Of a stretch of 64,000 nucleotides of DNA, positions 38,082 through 51,000 are shown piece after piece. A program made the position numbers and the translations under genes. Source of the DNA: Bathymodiolus brooksi (Eukaryota > Mollusca > Bivalvia > Mytilida > Modiolidae). Each line of letters opens with the position of its first letter. The stretch's first letter is position 1. The notes under the pieces were generated by a model that saw only the letters and a program-made list of their open reading frames with translations, was not told the DNA's origin and did not search any database. The stretch is from contig OY804579.1 of assembly GCA_963680875.1 (NCBI GenBank), positions 35,883,804-35,947,803 of the forward strand, read 5' to 3'.

Positions 38082-38925
38082 AGTCGTGGTCGTGATTGTC
38101 TGGCAGTTGGATTTACAAATACCTGAGCAATCAGTGCGTATCACCACTAAAGTTTGAATTCCGCTCATGGAGAGGTGTGCTCAATACAATAAATGTTCAG
38201 AATTTTTTTTCTTAAAAATCCAGTTTTCAAATCAACAATTTTTTTTCTAGATGTATATTAATATACGATATATACGAACTCTGACAATTAATTTCAAAAT
38301 TGTTGGTCCATTATTAAACAAGTTGCCCATTAGGTCTCTATGTTAATTATATTTATAAGTGTAAAAATCTGCATGGAGTGAATACAAATAGTGTAAGAGC
38401 CCAACCATCAAAACAAAATAACAAACATATGCTTTCAATGTATATTTCATTGTACCATGTGACATTTAAATATTAAAAGGCTATTCATTAACTGACCATT
38501 AAGGTGATAGTTAATTGTTATTGATGTCCTTAATATTTAAATGTCGTATGTCACATGGTACAGTGTGTTTTTTGTACTCACTCCTTCCAGATTGTTACAT
38601 CTCAGAAAATATAATTAACATAGAGATCTAATGGGCAACTTTTTTAATAATGGACCAAAAATTTTGAAATTAATTGTATATATTAATATACATCTAAAAA
38701 AAAAATTGATGATTTGAAAACTGCATACCAGTACTTTAGAATTTTTTTCTGAACATTTATAGAAGTAAATCGGACATATGTGATAAAGTTTGTCAGTGAC
38801 TTACGGCAGGTCAGTGGTTTTCTCTGAGTACTCTGTTTTTATCCACCAATAAAACTGACCACCATGATACAACTGAAATATTTTTGAAAATAGCGTTAAA
38901 CTCCATTACCATAACCCCTTAATCC
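38082..38925 (+). mobile_element. SINE family A interrupted by a foldback element
   Basis: 38082-38182 gives the SINE head (GTCGTGGTCGTGATTGTCTG, GCAATCAGTGCGTATCACCA) up to GGTGTGCTCAATACA. The consensus resumes at 38775 with TATGTGATAAAGTTTGTCAG and runs to the tail near 38915. The 0.58-kb inverted-repeat element at 38183-38763 sits exactly between. Confidence 0.7.
38183..38763. mobile_element. foldback (inverted-repeat) element, ~0.58 kb
   Basis: Its arms of about 270 bp run from ATAAATGTTCAGAATTTTTT at the left to the inverse TTTTTTTCTGAACATTTAT at the right. They share TAGATGTATATTAATATA, AATTTCAAAATT and GTTGCCCATTAG in inverted order. The centre lies near 38490. No coding sequence. 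A related single arm is seen at about 53610-53775. Confidence 0.7.
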
Positions 38926-39111
38926 ACTATGCATTTTCTATATATGGGTCCAAAATTATGAACAACATATAAAATAAACTGAATTTGATGTATTTCTATA
39001 TGGATTAATCTTTAAATAATATTCTTCACTAGAGTAAAAAAAAATGCATCATTCAATTGAGTTGAATAAAACTGTGGAGAATTTTGTTTGTTTGTTTATA
39101 CTAGTATCTAT

Positions 39112-40965
39112 TTTGGAGTGTTGGTATTACATTAAGCCATGATCTGAGTGTTGGTATTACATTAAACCATGATCTGGAGTGTTGGTATTACATTAAACCA
39201 TGATCTGGAGTGTTGGGATTACATTAAGCCATGATCTGAGTGTTGGTATTACATTAAACCATGATCTGAGTGTTGGTATTACATTAAACCATGATCTGGA
39301 GTGTTGGTATTACATTAAACCATGATCTGGAGTGTTGGTATTACATTAAACCATGATCTGGAGTGTTGGGATTACATTAAGCCATGATCTGAGTGTTGGT
39401 ATTACATTAAACCATGATCTGAGTGTTGGTATTACATTAAACCATGATCTGGAGTGTTGGTATTACATTAAACCATGATCTGGAGTGTTGGTATTACATT
39501 AAACCATGATCTGGAGTGTTGGTATTACATTAAACCATGATCTGGAGTGTTGGTATTACATTAAACCATGATCTGGAGTGTTGGTATTACATTAAACCAT
39601 GATCTGGAGTGTTGGTATTACATTAAGCCATGATCTGGAGTGTTGGTATTACATTAAACCATGATCTGGAGTGTTGGTATTACATTAAGCCATGATCTGA
39701 GTGTTGGTATTACATTAAACCATGATCTGGAGTGTTGGTATTACATTAAACCATGATCTGGAGTGTTGGTATTACATTAAACCATGATCTGGAGTGTTGG
39801 TATTACATTAAACCATGATCTGGAGTGTTGGGATTACATTAAGCCATGATCTGAGTGTTGGTATTACATTAAACCATGATCTGGAGTGTTGGTATTACAT
39901 TAAACCATGATCTGGAGTGTTGGTATTACATTAAACCATGATCTGGAGTGTTGGTATTACATTAAACCATGATCTGGAGTGTTGGTATTACATTAAACCA
40001 TGATCTGGAGTGTTGGTATTACATTAAACCATGATCTGGAGTGTTGGTATTACATTAAGCCATGATCTGGAGTGTTGGTATTACATTAAACCATGATCTG
40101 GAGTGTTGGGATTACATTAAGCCATGATCTGAGTGTTGGTATTACATTAAACCATGATCTGAGTGTTGGTATTACATTAAACCATGATCTGGAGTGTTGG
40201 TATTACATTAAACCATGATCTGGAGTGTTGGTATTACATTAAACCATGATCTGGAGTGTTGGTATTACATTAAACCATGATCTGGAGTGTTGGTATTACA
40301 TTAAACCATGATCTGGAGTGTTGGTATTACATTAAACCATGATCTGGAGTGTTGGTATTACATTAAGCCATGATCTGGAGTGTTGGTATTACATTAAACC
40401 ATGATCTGGAGTGTTGGTATTACATTAAGCCATGATCTGAGTGTTGGTATTACATTAAACCATGATCTGGAGTGTTGGTATTACATTAAACCATGATCTG
40501 GAGTGTTGGTATTACATTAAACCATGATCTGGAGTGTTGGTATTACATTAAACCATGATCTGGAGTGTTGGGATTACATTAAGCCATGATCTGAGTGTTG
40601 GTATTACATTAAACCATGATCTGGAGTGTTGGTATTACATTAAACCATGATCTGGAGTGTTGGTATTACATTAAACCATGATCTGAGTGTTGGTATTACA
40701 TTAAACCATGATCTGGAGTGTTGGTATTACATTAAACCATGATCTGGAGTGTTGGTATTACATTAAACCATGATCTGGAGTGTTGGTATTACATTAAACC
40801 ATGATCTGGAGTGTTGGTATTACATTAAGCCATGATCTGGAGTGTTGGTATTACATTAAACCATGATCTGGAGTGTTGGTATTACATTAAACCATGATCT
40901 GGAGTGTTGGTATTACATTAAGCCATGATCTGGAGTGTTGGTATTACATTAAGCCAGGATCTAAT
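39112..40965. repeat. 31-bp satellite/minisatellite, ~60 copies, with 740-bp higher-order period
   Basis: Monomer CTGGAGTGTTGGTATTACAT + TAAACCATGAT (31 bp; 30 bp when one G is lost). Variant monomers (GGGATTAC; AAGCCATG; CTGAGTG) recur in fixed order, and the pattern at 39361-39960 repeats at 40101-40700, an offset of 740 bp (24 monomers). Degenerate copies continue to about 41150. Non-coding. Confidence 0.95.
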
Positions 40966-41362
40966 GTGTTTGGATCCAATTAAGTAAGGACCTGGAGCAT
41001 TTGGATCCCAGTAAACCATGACCTGGAGTATCGGGATTCAACTATGCCAGTGTCTGGAGTGTTGGGATCCCATTTAGCCAAGACATGGAGTATTGTGATC
41101 CCATTAAGGCAGGGCACAGAGTGTTGGGATTCCATTAAGCTAGGACTTAGAATTATATTAGTTTCTGTGGTTGTCTCTCTGTATTTTTGAGTTTTTAGTG
41201 GTTCATGTTTGTGGTTGGTTATATAATTGACAGTAACTCTTTTAACTTCTTTTTTTCTTCCAAATGAATGAATATTATGGTAGTTGATGTTATCCCATAA
41301 ATTCTACATTTTCTATGCCACTGGAGAGCAAACATCTCTATTTTTGGACTTAGTGAGCTTAT

Positions 41363-41705
41363 GAGTGAGTGAGTGATTGTTGTTTAATGCCAATTCAGTA
41401 ATTTTTCAGCTATGTCATGGTGAGAATAATTTAATTTTCAATGAGATGATGATGAGGTCCACTTTGTACTAGACGAACATGCTTAGTTGGATTTTTATAG
41501 TGCTAGCTCACTGAAACAACAGTTCGTCAATAGACATGTTTCCCCACTGGGACACATTATCCAGATTCCGAGCCAACTAGTCTTTAGTCTTTCTCCTTAA
41601 TGCTGCATGCTTAGCAGAGAAGCAACAAATACCAATTTTATAGTCTTTGGTTTTACCCGATCAGGTCTTGAACCCACGATCTACTGCATTACACCAACGA
41701 TGCGG
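41363..41705 (-). mobile_element. SINE family B, longest copy
   Basis: Read on the minus strand, the head has GTGGGTTCAAGACCTGATC (B-box-like GGTTCAAGACC) preceded by a TTGGTGTAATGCAGTAG A-box-like stretch. The body carries GGCTCGGAATCTGGATAATG and AATCCAACTAAGCATGTTCG, and the tail is near GTTAAACAACAATC-like sequence. Other partial copies are at 9108, 14893, 19197 and 42262 (opposite direction). It ends 262 bp past the LAMTOR3 stop. Confidence 0.5.
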
Positions 41706-41726
41706 TTTGTGAGCTTATACATAATT

Positions 41727-41739
41727 TTTATTTATTTGA
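41727..41739 (-). promoter_or_regulatory. possible LAMTOR3 poly(A) signal (AATAAA)
   Basis: AATAAATAAA occurs on the minus strand about 230 bases after the LAMTOR3 stop codon. It is the nearest canonical signal seen downstream. AT-rich sequence makes chance matches common. Confidence 0.3.
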
Positions 41740-41966
41740 AAAAGCCAAATATTTCATCTATTAGGGAATATAATAAATCTAATTTTCAGCTCACTATATT
41801 TTAATCTTCATTCCTTTGACAATTATAACAAAGAAACTCTCAACAAAGTGATACACACAGGTTATCATAAAAAGATGGTTCCTTCATATTCTATAGTTTA
41901 ATTAATATTGCACTAATATATAAACTGGTTATTATTTCTTTTAAAGAACTCTGGAATCAGTGTTTA

Positions 41967-42040
41967 CTATGTTGCTGGGACAACTTTTGACACTTTGTTC
42001 AATATATCATGCATATCCGTTTCTAAATTCAACAATAAAC
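41967..42040 (-). CDS. LAMTOR3: LAMTOR3 last exon (74 bp) with stop
   Basis: Acceptor TTTTTTACAG. It encodes [20 protein letters not shown] then PAT and TAG, matching the human LIVSLEKELAPLFEELRQVV end. Position and length fit the family C-terminus exactly. Confidence 0.92.
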
Positions 42041-45000
42041 CTGTAAAAAAAAGAAGTAATAACACGTCTAAATTGAAAGTCATTGCAGTATTATTACAAA
42101 ATTGTTTTCTTGATAATATCAAAATAATGTTTGATTTAAGAAGGAATCACAGTCATAAACTTTAAGTTTCTCTGCATATACACTACCCATAACTTTAGAT
42201 GTAGCATTAATTGGTCATATTTAGTTAAAATCAAAGTCTATGGAATTTGTATTTGTCATTTCTCCATCAAGCATGCAGCATTAAGGTTAAGAGCATAGAA
42301 AGGTTGGCTTCTCATAGTCGGGATGTGTCATAATGGAGCAACATGTCGACCCATGTTTCAGAGAGATAGCACTATGAAAATTTAACGTAGCATATGGTCT
42401 GGTACAAAGTGGATATCATCATCATCTCATGGAGAGGATTTATATAGGCTATTGCCTGCTATCCAATCCATTTCATTTATTTATGAATAAAATATGTTTA
42501 AAATGAAATCATCTCATCTAAATGTAATTTATCCTAACCATGATATAGCTGAAAAATCTCTTTAAAAAGTAATGCATTATCACTCTGACCCTCTAAGACC
42601 AAACTTTGCTGAATTCATAAAATATTGTCTTTTTCTGTTTGAGTTATACTGATTAGTTTTTTTTTTTTTTTTTTTTACTTCTGATAACATTGTCCAGTTG
42701 GTGGATAGATATTTTTTTCAGTTTTAAAACTGATTCTGCAGTTTATGGGCAGAAGCCTCTAACGAGAATATACAGGATCTTCAAGAAACAAGGGCAACGC
42801 AAAGCGTGGCGTATCCCCTCGCCTAAAAATTAGACCCTGTGACCTTGACCTTTGACCTTGAAAATCAATAGGGTTCCAGATTCTCTTAAGGTCTAAGTAT
42901 GTACCAAGCTTGGTCAAAATCCATTGAAGGATGTTGATTCTAGTGTTCACAAGGATGTTATGCAGTAAAAATTTGACCCGGTGACATTGACCTTTGACCT
43001 ATGACCTGGAAAATCAATAGAGTTCCAGACTCTCCTAAGGACTACGTATGTACCAAGTTTGGTCAAAATCCATTGAAGGATCTTGATTCTAGAGTGTTCA
43101 CAAGGATGTTATGCGGTAAAAATTTGACCCTGTGACCTTGGCCTTTGACCTTGAAAATCAATAGGGTTCCAGACTCTCATAAGGACTAAGTATGTACCAA
43201 ATTTGGTAAAAATCCATCGAAGGATGTTGATTCTAGAGTGTTCACAAGGATGTTACGCGGTAAAAATTTAACCCAGTGACATTGACCTTTGACCTGGAAA
43301 ATCAATAGGGTTCCAGATTCTCTTAAGGACTAAATATGTACCAAGTTTGGTCAAAATCCATTGAAGGATGTTGATCCTAGAGTGTTCACAAAGATTGTGA
43401 CGGATGGACGGTAGCGTTACTATATCCCCTTGCAACTTCGTTGGCGAGGGGATAACAAAAGATGGCCCTTTTTCTCTTAGAAAATAGGGACTTTTAAGGT
43501 TTCCGGATGCTATTTAAAGTATGGCTCAACCAAATCTTTTCAAACTCTAACACAATGCTGTGGATCATTAAATACAAGTTAAGTTCGATTACCGTGTATT
43601 TCACATTTACCGTTCCTGAGTTATGGCCCTTTTTCTCTTAGAAAATAGGGACTTTTTAGGTTTCCGAATGATATTTAAAGTACCGCTCAACCAAATCTTT
43701 TCAAACTTTCACACAATGGCCAATGCTGTATACCATAAAATACATGTTAAGTTTGATTACGGTGTATTTCACATTTACCGTTCATGAGATATGGCCCTTT
43801 TTCTCCTAGAAAATAGGGATTTTTTTTAGGTTTCCGGATGATATTTAAAGTATGGCTCAACCAAATCTTTTCAAACTTTAACAAAATGCTGTGGACCATT
43901 AAATACAGGTTAAGTTCGATTACGGTGTATTTCACATTTACCGTTCTTGAGTTATGGCCCTTTTTCTCTTAGAAAATAGGGACTTTTTAGGTTTCCGAAT
44001 GATATTTAAAGTACCGCTCAACCAAATCTTTTCAAACTTCCACACATTACTGTGTACCATAAAATACAGGTTAAGTTTGATCATGGTGTATTTCACATTT
44101 ACCATTCATAAGTAATTGTTACACCAGTTCATTGTTCTCAGCATTCCTTCATTACAAGTGTGTTTCCATCATATGTCTTATAATCAGTGTTTTGATGTAA
44201 ATAGTGAAAGAAAAAAGGAACTGATTACAGGTAATCTGATTTAAATTAATTTGGCAAGCAATAAAACGTTTACTACATTGTCAATTACAAGTTGTAAGAT
44301 AAATCACAACATGTTTCATTCCTTTCATTGCCTCATTCAAAATTTGGAATGTGGGGGTATCTGTGATCACCAGATCAACTTTCTCTAGTTTATAACGGAG
44401 ATAAATATCAAATGTTTATCATTTTTTATGTTTGATGGGCAAAATACTTAAATCCTTAAAGAACAAAATTGCAATTTCCAATGCATAAGTTTAAATATAG
44501 ATTCTCCTGCTACCAGTGGATTATGATTTATCCACTCAAGATAGTTAAATTTCAAAGTTTTAAAGCTTGAGCTGACCAAAATGTCTAAAATATTTTCGTC
44601 ATCAATGACATCGAAAGGAAACTGCAGGGAATTTTCATGCAGAAATTTAACCACTGTGGTGATCATAAACATTACGAAAATTTAACCAACCGGTTGAACA
44701 CGCTAAGTAATAGGCATTTTTGATTTTATTCATTTGACTCCTTATTATGTAATTAGTACATGTTTAATCGTCATTTTCTCTCATGAAAGGTTACTTATAT
44801 AATTATGTGTAAAAGCAAAAAAAGTTATTAAAATTTACCTGTATTTGTGTTGCTATCTGCTATAAATGTAACAACCATCGGACTCTTATTTATTTGAACA
44901 ATCTACAAAACAAAAACATGATGTAAATGTACATTTAACAATGTCAGTAGTCCGTGAAAATAAGGTAAAGGTCAGGTGGCTGACAAAAATCCATCATGAT

Positions 45001-48000
45001 CAAACTGTTGACCAAATATGGTGAGCCCAGTTTTATTGCAATCAAGGAAAAGACTTAAACATTGAAGTACATATTTAACAATTACAAAGTCAGTATGCCA
45101 TAAAAATGAGATCAAGGTCAGGTGACACATGTCTGGCTGACATGCAATCACCATGATCAATGCATGGACCAAGTATGGTGAGCCTGACCTCATCATGAAA
45201 ACTTGACATTTATGTTTAACAAAATCAGTAGACAATGGAAATGATGTCAATGTCAAGTGGACAAGTCTTCCTTCTGCATTAAAATTCAATGAAAAGTAAA
45301 AATATCAGAATTTATTCCAAAGAAATAAAAAAGAATTATTGATTCAAAAACAATTCATAACGTAAGAAATTTGCACCAAAAAAAAAATGGAATGAAATAT
45401 TTATAAGAAAGTTCAAATTTTAGAATTTGGTACTTTTTGGACCCTTTCAGTTGAGTTAATATTAAATACAGTGAAGTGAGAGCGGAAATCAGTGGACATA
45501 CACAACGAAGGCCTCAACACAACGAATTCAAAGGAAAACATACATATCAAAACTGGATGAAAAATAAAAATTCTAAATACTTTCAAAATATGTCAAATAG
45601 CAGTTCCTTTACCAAAATAAAATACTCAGGTGGGTAATTTTCCTTATTGACTATATAATAACTCATTACGATGGTCATTTTGCATAAATCTACATTAAAA
45701 TTGGTTGAAATACAAGAAAGTTAAAATTTTAGAAATTGACCACCTTTGGTGGAGTTTATCTCAGGAACAGTAAAAGTTAAATAAAATCAGTCAATATACC
45801 TCTCAACACAATCTATTCAAAGAAAAAAATTAATACAGTAAAATTCAATGAAAAACAAGATGAACTGTGAGCTAATGCTCACTTATGATACCCCCGCTCT
45901 TCGGCAAACAGGAAGTAGGAATCTGACGGGTCAAAAAACGCTTCCCACATATGGGGTACTTATATGAAGCTTGTGACCAAATATCAGATTTCGGCCATCA
46001 ATAGTTGCTGAGAAAAATGCGACTAAAAATGGGCATATACAAAATGTATGTTCAATGTGTATAAAAATCAACAAAGTCGACAAACAGGAAGTAGGAATCT
46101 GATGGGTCCAAAAACGCTTCCCACGATATGGGGTACCTATATGAAGCTTGTGACCAAATATCAGATCTCTGCCATCAATAGTTGCTGAGAAAAATGTGAC
46201 GAAAAATGTGCATATATGTTCAATGTGTATAAAAACCAACTAAGTCGGCAAACAGGAAGTAGGAATCTGACAGGTCCAAAAACGCTTCCCACAATATGGC
46301 ATACCTATATGAAGCTTGTGACCAAATATCAGATTCCTGTCATCAATAGTTGCTTAGAAAAATGCGAATAAAAATGTGCTTATACAAATGTATGTTAAAT
46401 GTGTATAAAAATCAACAAAATCGGCAAACAGGCAGTAGGAATCTGATGGGTCCAAAAACACTTCCCACGATATGGGGTACCTATATGAAGCTTGTGACTA
46501 AATATCAGATTTCTGCCATCAATAGTTGCTGAGAAAAATGTGACGAAAAATGAGCATATATGTTCAATGTGTATAAAAATCAACAGTCGACAAACAGGAA
46601 GTAGGAATCTGATGGGTCCAAAAACGCTTCCCACGATATGGGGTACCTATATGAAGCTTGTTTTCAAATATCAGATTTCTGCCATCAATAGTTGCTGAGA
46701 AAAATGCGACGAAAAATATCTTGGACGGAAGGACAGACGGACAGTGGTAAAACAGTATAAAAATCTATATTCCTTCCAAATATAGAAATTTTTGCTCCTT
46801 TTTAAAATAAAATTTTTTTTAATTGCCAATCCTAATAACCCAAAAAGATTAACAATGATACATGTATATTGAAATGGAATACTGTATTGGATTTTCAATA
46901 ATAATAAAAAGGGTAGGAAATGGCCATATAAAAAAATAATAAATACCATATTTTGAAAAATTGAATCATGTGACTCAGATTATAAGTTATAATCACAAGC
47001 AAAGCTATTATAAAAATTCTTGTCTTCTGTTGCGAAACACCAGATTTTAATTTATAGTTATGTGAACAAATTTCTTTCAGTGTTTAAGGAGATATTATTT
47101 CACTTTATTAAGTAATTTCCTTCCAATATTGTGTCTTCATATGATATATTAAACATTAATTATTAATTATGACACAGAATTTGAGTAATACATCCAAATC
47201 AGATTTGTTTCATGGTATTTGATACTGACAATTGCATTTTTATTTCATGTAATATTAATGTTTTATGCATGAACTGAAAAACTGTAAACCAAATATCTCA
47301 ATCAAACATGGGGATAAAAGAGAAGAAATTTAATACACTGCAAAAAACAGAGCATCATACTTCATGACTTAATGACAAAATAGTTAGTCAAACCTGCCCA
47401 TGTGGTACCGTTACCTCTATTAAGTTAAAGCACATCACCTTTTTCTTGTCCTGTCATAGAAAATTTCATATGAATTGAACCTCTTCTAAGAGGTCACCTG
47501 TCTTATAAGGTCACATTTTCTTTGTCCCACAGGTGACCTCTTAATAAAAGTCTGACTGTAATGTAACAATCTAAAGTTAAGATAATTGCTACTATGACCT
47601 AAATAAATTATGCCATAATTTAGTTTTTTGGGTCAAATTTGTAGGATACAGGTGCACTTACCAGCTGATCATGATGACCTAGTGACTGTATAACCTATTG
47701 TGGCAAACATCCAAATTATTCATTAAAAAATTATATGGCATCACTATAGTATGACAAAACCTATCATTAAAATCAAAATCAGGTCAAGGTCAGGGTACCA
47801 GTTCACAATTTATCCTAATGAGCTGAAAAATGTCAGAATGTGTCCACAAGACACTAACGTTCCCACTTTCACCTAAACAAGGGTATAACTTGAAAACTGC
47901 AAAAGGCATAATAGCCAACATTGGGCCTAATTGATAATCAATGGCATGTAAAAATCGTGATGCAATTAACAAAATGTGGTTAATAACTGATTTTCAAATA

Positions 48001-51000
48001 TTTAGTGATTTTACCTGATAATTTTGATACATGCATATTACACTTTTACTCTGCTGAAATCCTATCTTATTAGCTTGTTCTACAGCTGTACCGAACGTAG
48101 AAAGAAAACTTGGACGTAATGCTAGCTCTGGAACCTGCTCTGTTGATCCTTTAATGACACAAAAAAAACCAATAGAAATTGATTGTTGTGTTCTTTAAAA
48201 AAATAAATACTAGTTAAAATATCCATTGACCATTTTAACCCTCTACATTTTTGTGCCTGTCTCAAGACAGGGGCTGTATTAACAAAGTTATATATCATGG
48301 TCTTTATTTGTGTTCAGTGGTTTAAGATAAGAGGTGGTTGTTTGTTTTCTCGATATTGGTGGAACTGTTGGCCATCATTGTATAAACTTTCTTTCCATAA
48401 TAGTATAGGGTACCGTCGTGGTCGTGATCGTATAGTAATTGGATTTACATCAACCTGTGCAATCAGTGTCTATTACCACTAAAGTTGTGAGTTCAGACCC
48501 TGTTCATGGTGAGGTGTACTTGATACAACATTAAATGATTAAGTTTGTCAGTGATTTGCAACAGGTCAGTGGTTTTTTCCAGTTTCTTCCACCAGTAAAA
48601 CTGACTGCCACGATATAACTGAAATATTGCTGAAAGTGGCTTTAAATACCATAAACCAAACCAAACCATAATAGTATAGTCTACATGATAGAAGAATATG
48701 TAATTTATGTTAATCAAAATGATGATTCAGGCCATTAATAATTGCTTTTATATAAATAGTTTTAATTTCCCCAAATTCAACCTATGCTAAATATAGGACC
48801 TCATGGTTCAGACTCAATAGAATCATTGGTACAAGATTGAATTTAAATTTCACAAATTTACTTCATGTCATCCACAATTACATTTCTACTGCTGTCGCTT
48901 GATAATAATATTTTTTCTTCACTTTCTCCTTTTCAGTGTACAATATGTAAAAATCATGGACATACAGATAAAAGACACAACAGACTCAAGGGGGACAATT
49001 TAGTAGTATTTTACTAGCTCAGTACATCTAAAATATAAGTGGGGCTTCCTTTGGTGAGAGTAAAATTATTAGAGCGGAGACTAGCATATTCAGTAAATTA
49101 TGAACATTTACTGACCATACATTTGTAAGGTCCATGTTCATGCTATCACAATTTCTGTGAAATGTGTGGGTTGTTTATGTAGTTATATACAATCACAGCT
49201 TTATATCTGTGAGATTACCGGAAATCTAGTTATTTGGTTGAGAGTTTTTAGATCCTATTGATTGGCTTAACCAGCAACATTATTGTGCCTTTCCCAAGCC
49301 AGGACAGTACAGTGAAACCTGTCTAAACCAAAAACTCTGTGGGACCACTTTTATGTTCGGAATAGTCAGGAGCTTGGTTTATACAGCTTAAATTAACAAA
49401 CATTTCCTACCTTGGGACTTCATTGAAAGTTTGGTTTATAAAGGATTTAATTTATTCAGGGCTTGGCTTAGACAGGTTTCACTGTATACAAATTTTGCAT
49501 TAGTTTCAGTCATTGTACATTAGTTTCAGTCATTTTGCATTAGTTTCAGTCATTGTACATTAGTTTCAGTCATTGTACTTTAGTTTCAGTCATTGTCATT
49601 AGTTTCAGTCATTGTACACTTTAGTTTCAGTCATTGTACATTAGTTTCAGTCATTTTGCATTAGTTTCAGTCATTGTACATTAGTTTCAGTCATTTTGCA
49701 TTAGTTTCAGTCATTGTACATTAGTTTCAGTCATTGTACATTAGTTTCAGTCATTGTACGTTAGTTTCAGTCATTGTACACTTTAGTTTCAGTCATTGTA
49801 CATTAGTTTGTCATTTTGCATTAGTTTCAGTCATTGTACTTTAGTTTCAGTCATTGCACATTAGTTTCAGTCATTGTACACTTTAGTTTCAGTCATTGTA
49901 CACTTTAGTTTGTCATTGCACATTAGTTTCAGTCATTGTACATTAGTTTCAGTCATTGTACTTTAGTTTCAGTCATTGTACTTTAGTTTCAGTCATTGTA
50001 CATCAGTTTCAGTCATTGTACACTATAGTTTCAGTCATTGTACACTTTAGTTTCAGTCATTGTACATTAGTTTCAGTCATTGTACATTAGTTTCAGTCAT
50101 TGCACACATTAGTTTCAGTCATTGTACATTAGTTTCAGTCATTGTACACATTAGTTTCAGTCATTGTACACATTAGTTTCAGTCATTGTACATTAGTTTC
50201 AGTCATTTTGCATTAGCTTCAGTCATTGTACATTAGTTTCAGTCACTGTACATTAGTTTCAGTCATTGTACATTAGATTCAGTCATTGTACACATTAGTT
50301 TCAGTCATTGTACATTAGTTTCAGTCATTGTACATTAGTTTCAGTCATTGTACACATTAGTTTCAGTCATTGTACATTAGTTTCAGTCATTGTACACATT
50401 AGCTTCAGTCATTGTACACATTAGTTTCAGTCATTGTACACATTAGTTTCAGTCATTGTACATTAGTTTCAGTCATTGTACATTAGTTTCAGTAATTTTG
50501 CATTAGCTTCAGTCATTGTACATTAGTTTCAGTCATTGTATATTAGTTTCAGTCATTGTACACATTAGTTTCAGTCATTGTACATTAGTTTCAGTCATTG
50601 TACACATTAGTTTCAGTCATTGTACACATTAGTTTCAGTCATTGTACACATTAGCTTCAGTCATTGTACATTAGTTTCAGTCATTTTGCATTAGCTTCAG
50701 TCATTGTACATTAGTTTCAGTCATTGTACATTAGTTTCAGTCATTGTACATTAGTTTCGGTCATTTTGCATTAGCTTCAGTCATTGTACATTAGTTTCAG
50801 TCACTGTACATTAGTTTCAGTCATTGTACATTAGTTTCAGTCATTATAATTTCTGTTTTGTATTTTGAGGTGTGTGTTATTATCGTTGGTTTCATTGTTG
50901 ACTATAACATTTTAACTACTTATTTTCAAATTTTGAAGATGTAAAAACTTTCATAGTCGATATTAATTATTTAATTCTGATAAAAGAGAACACTTAGATA

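Noticed and set aside
39112..40965. CRISPR-like array (regular short repeats)
   Set aside because: The units are head-to-tail without unique spacers, in a eukaryotic intergenic region. It is a satellite.
42783..43456. Cluster of nuclear-receptor response elements (TGACCTTGACC)
   Set aside because: The motif belongs to a repeat family and appears at repeat spacing, so no regulatory claim is supported.
45931..46634. Minus-strand frames of 79-102 aa with a repeated [12 protein letters not shown] peptide
   Set aside because: They coincide with the ~170-bp dispersed tandem repeat and are products of it.
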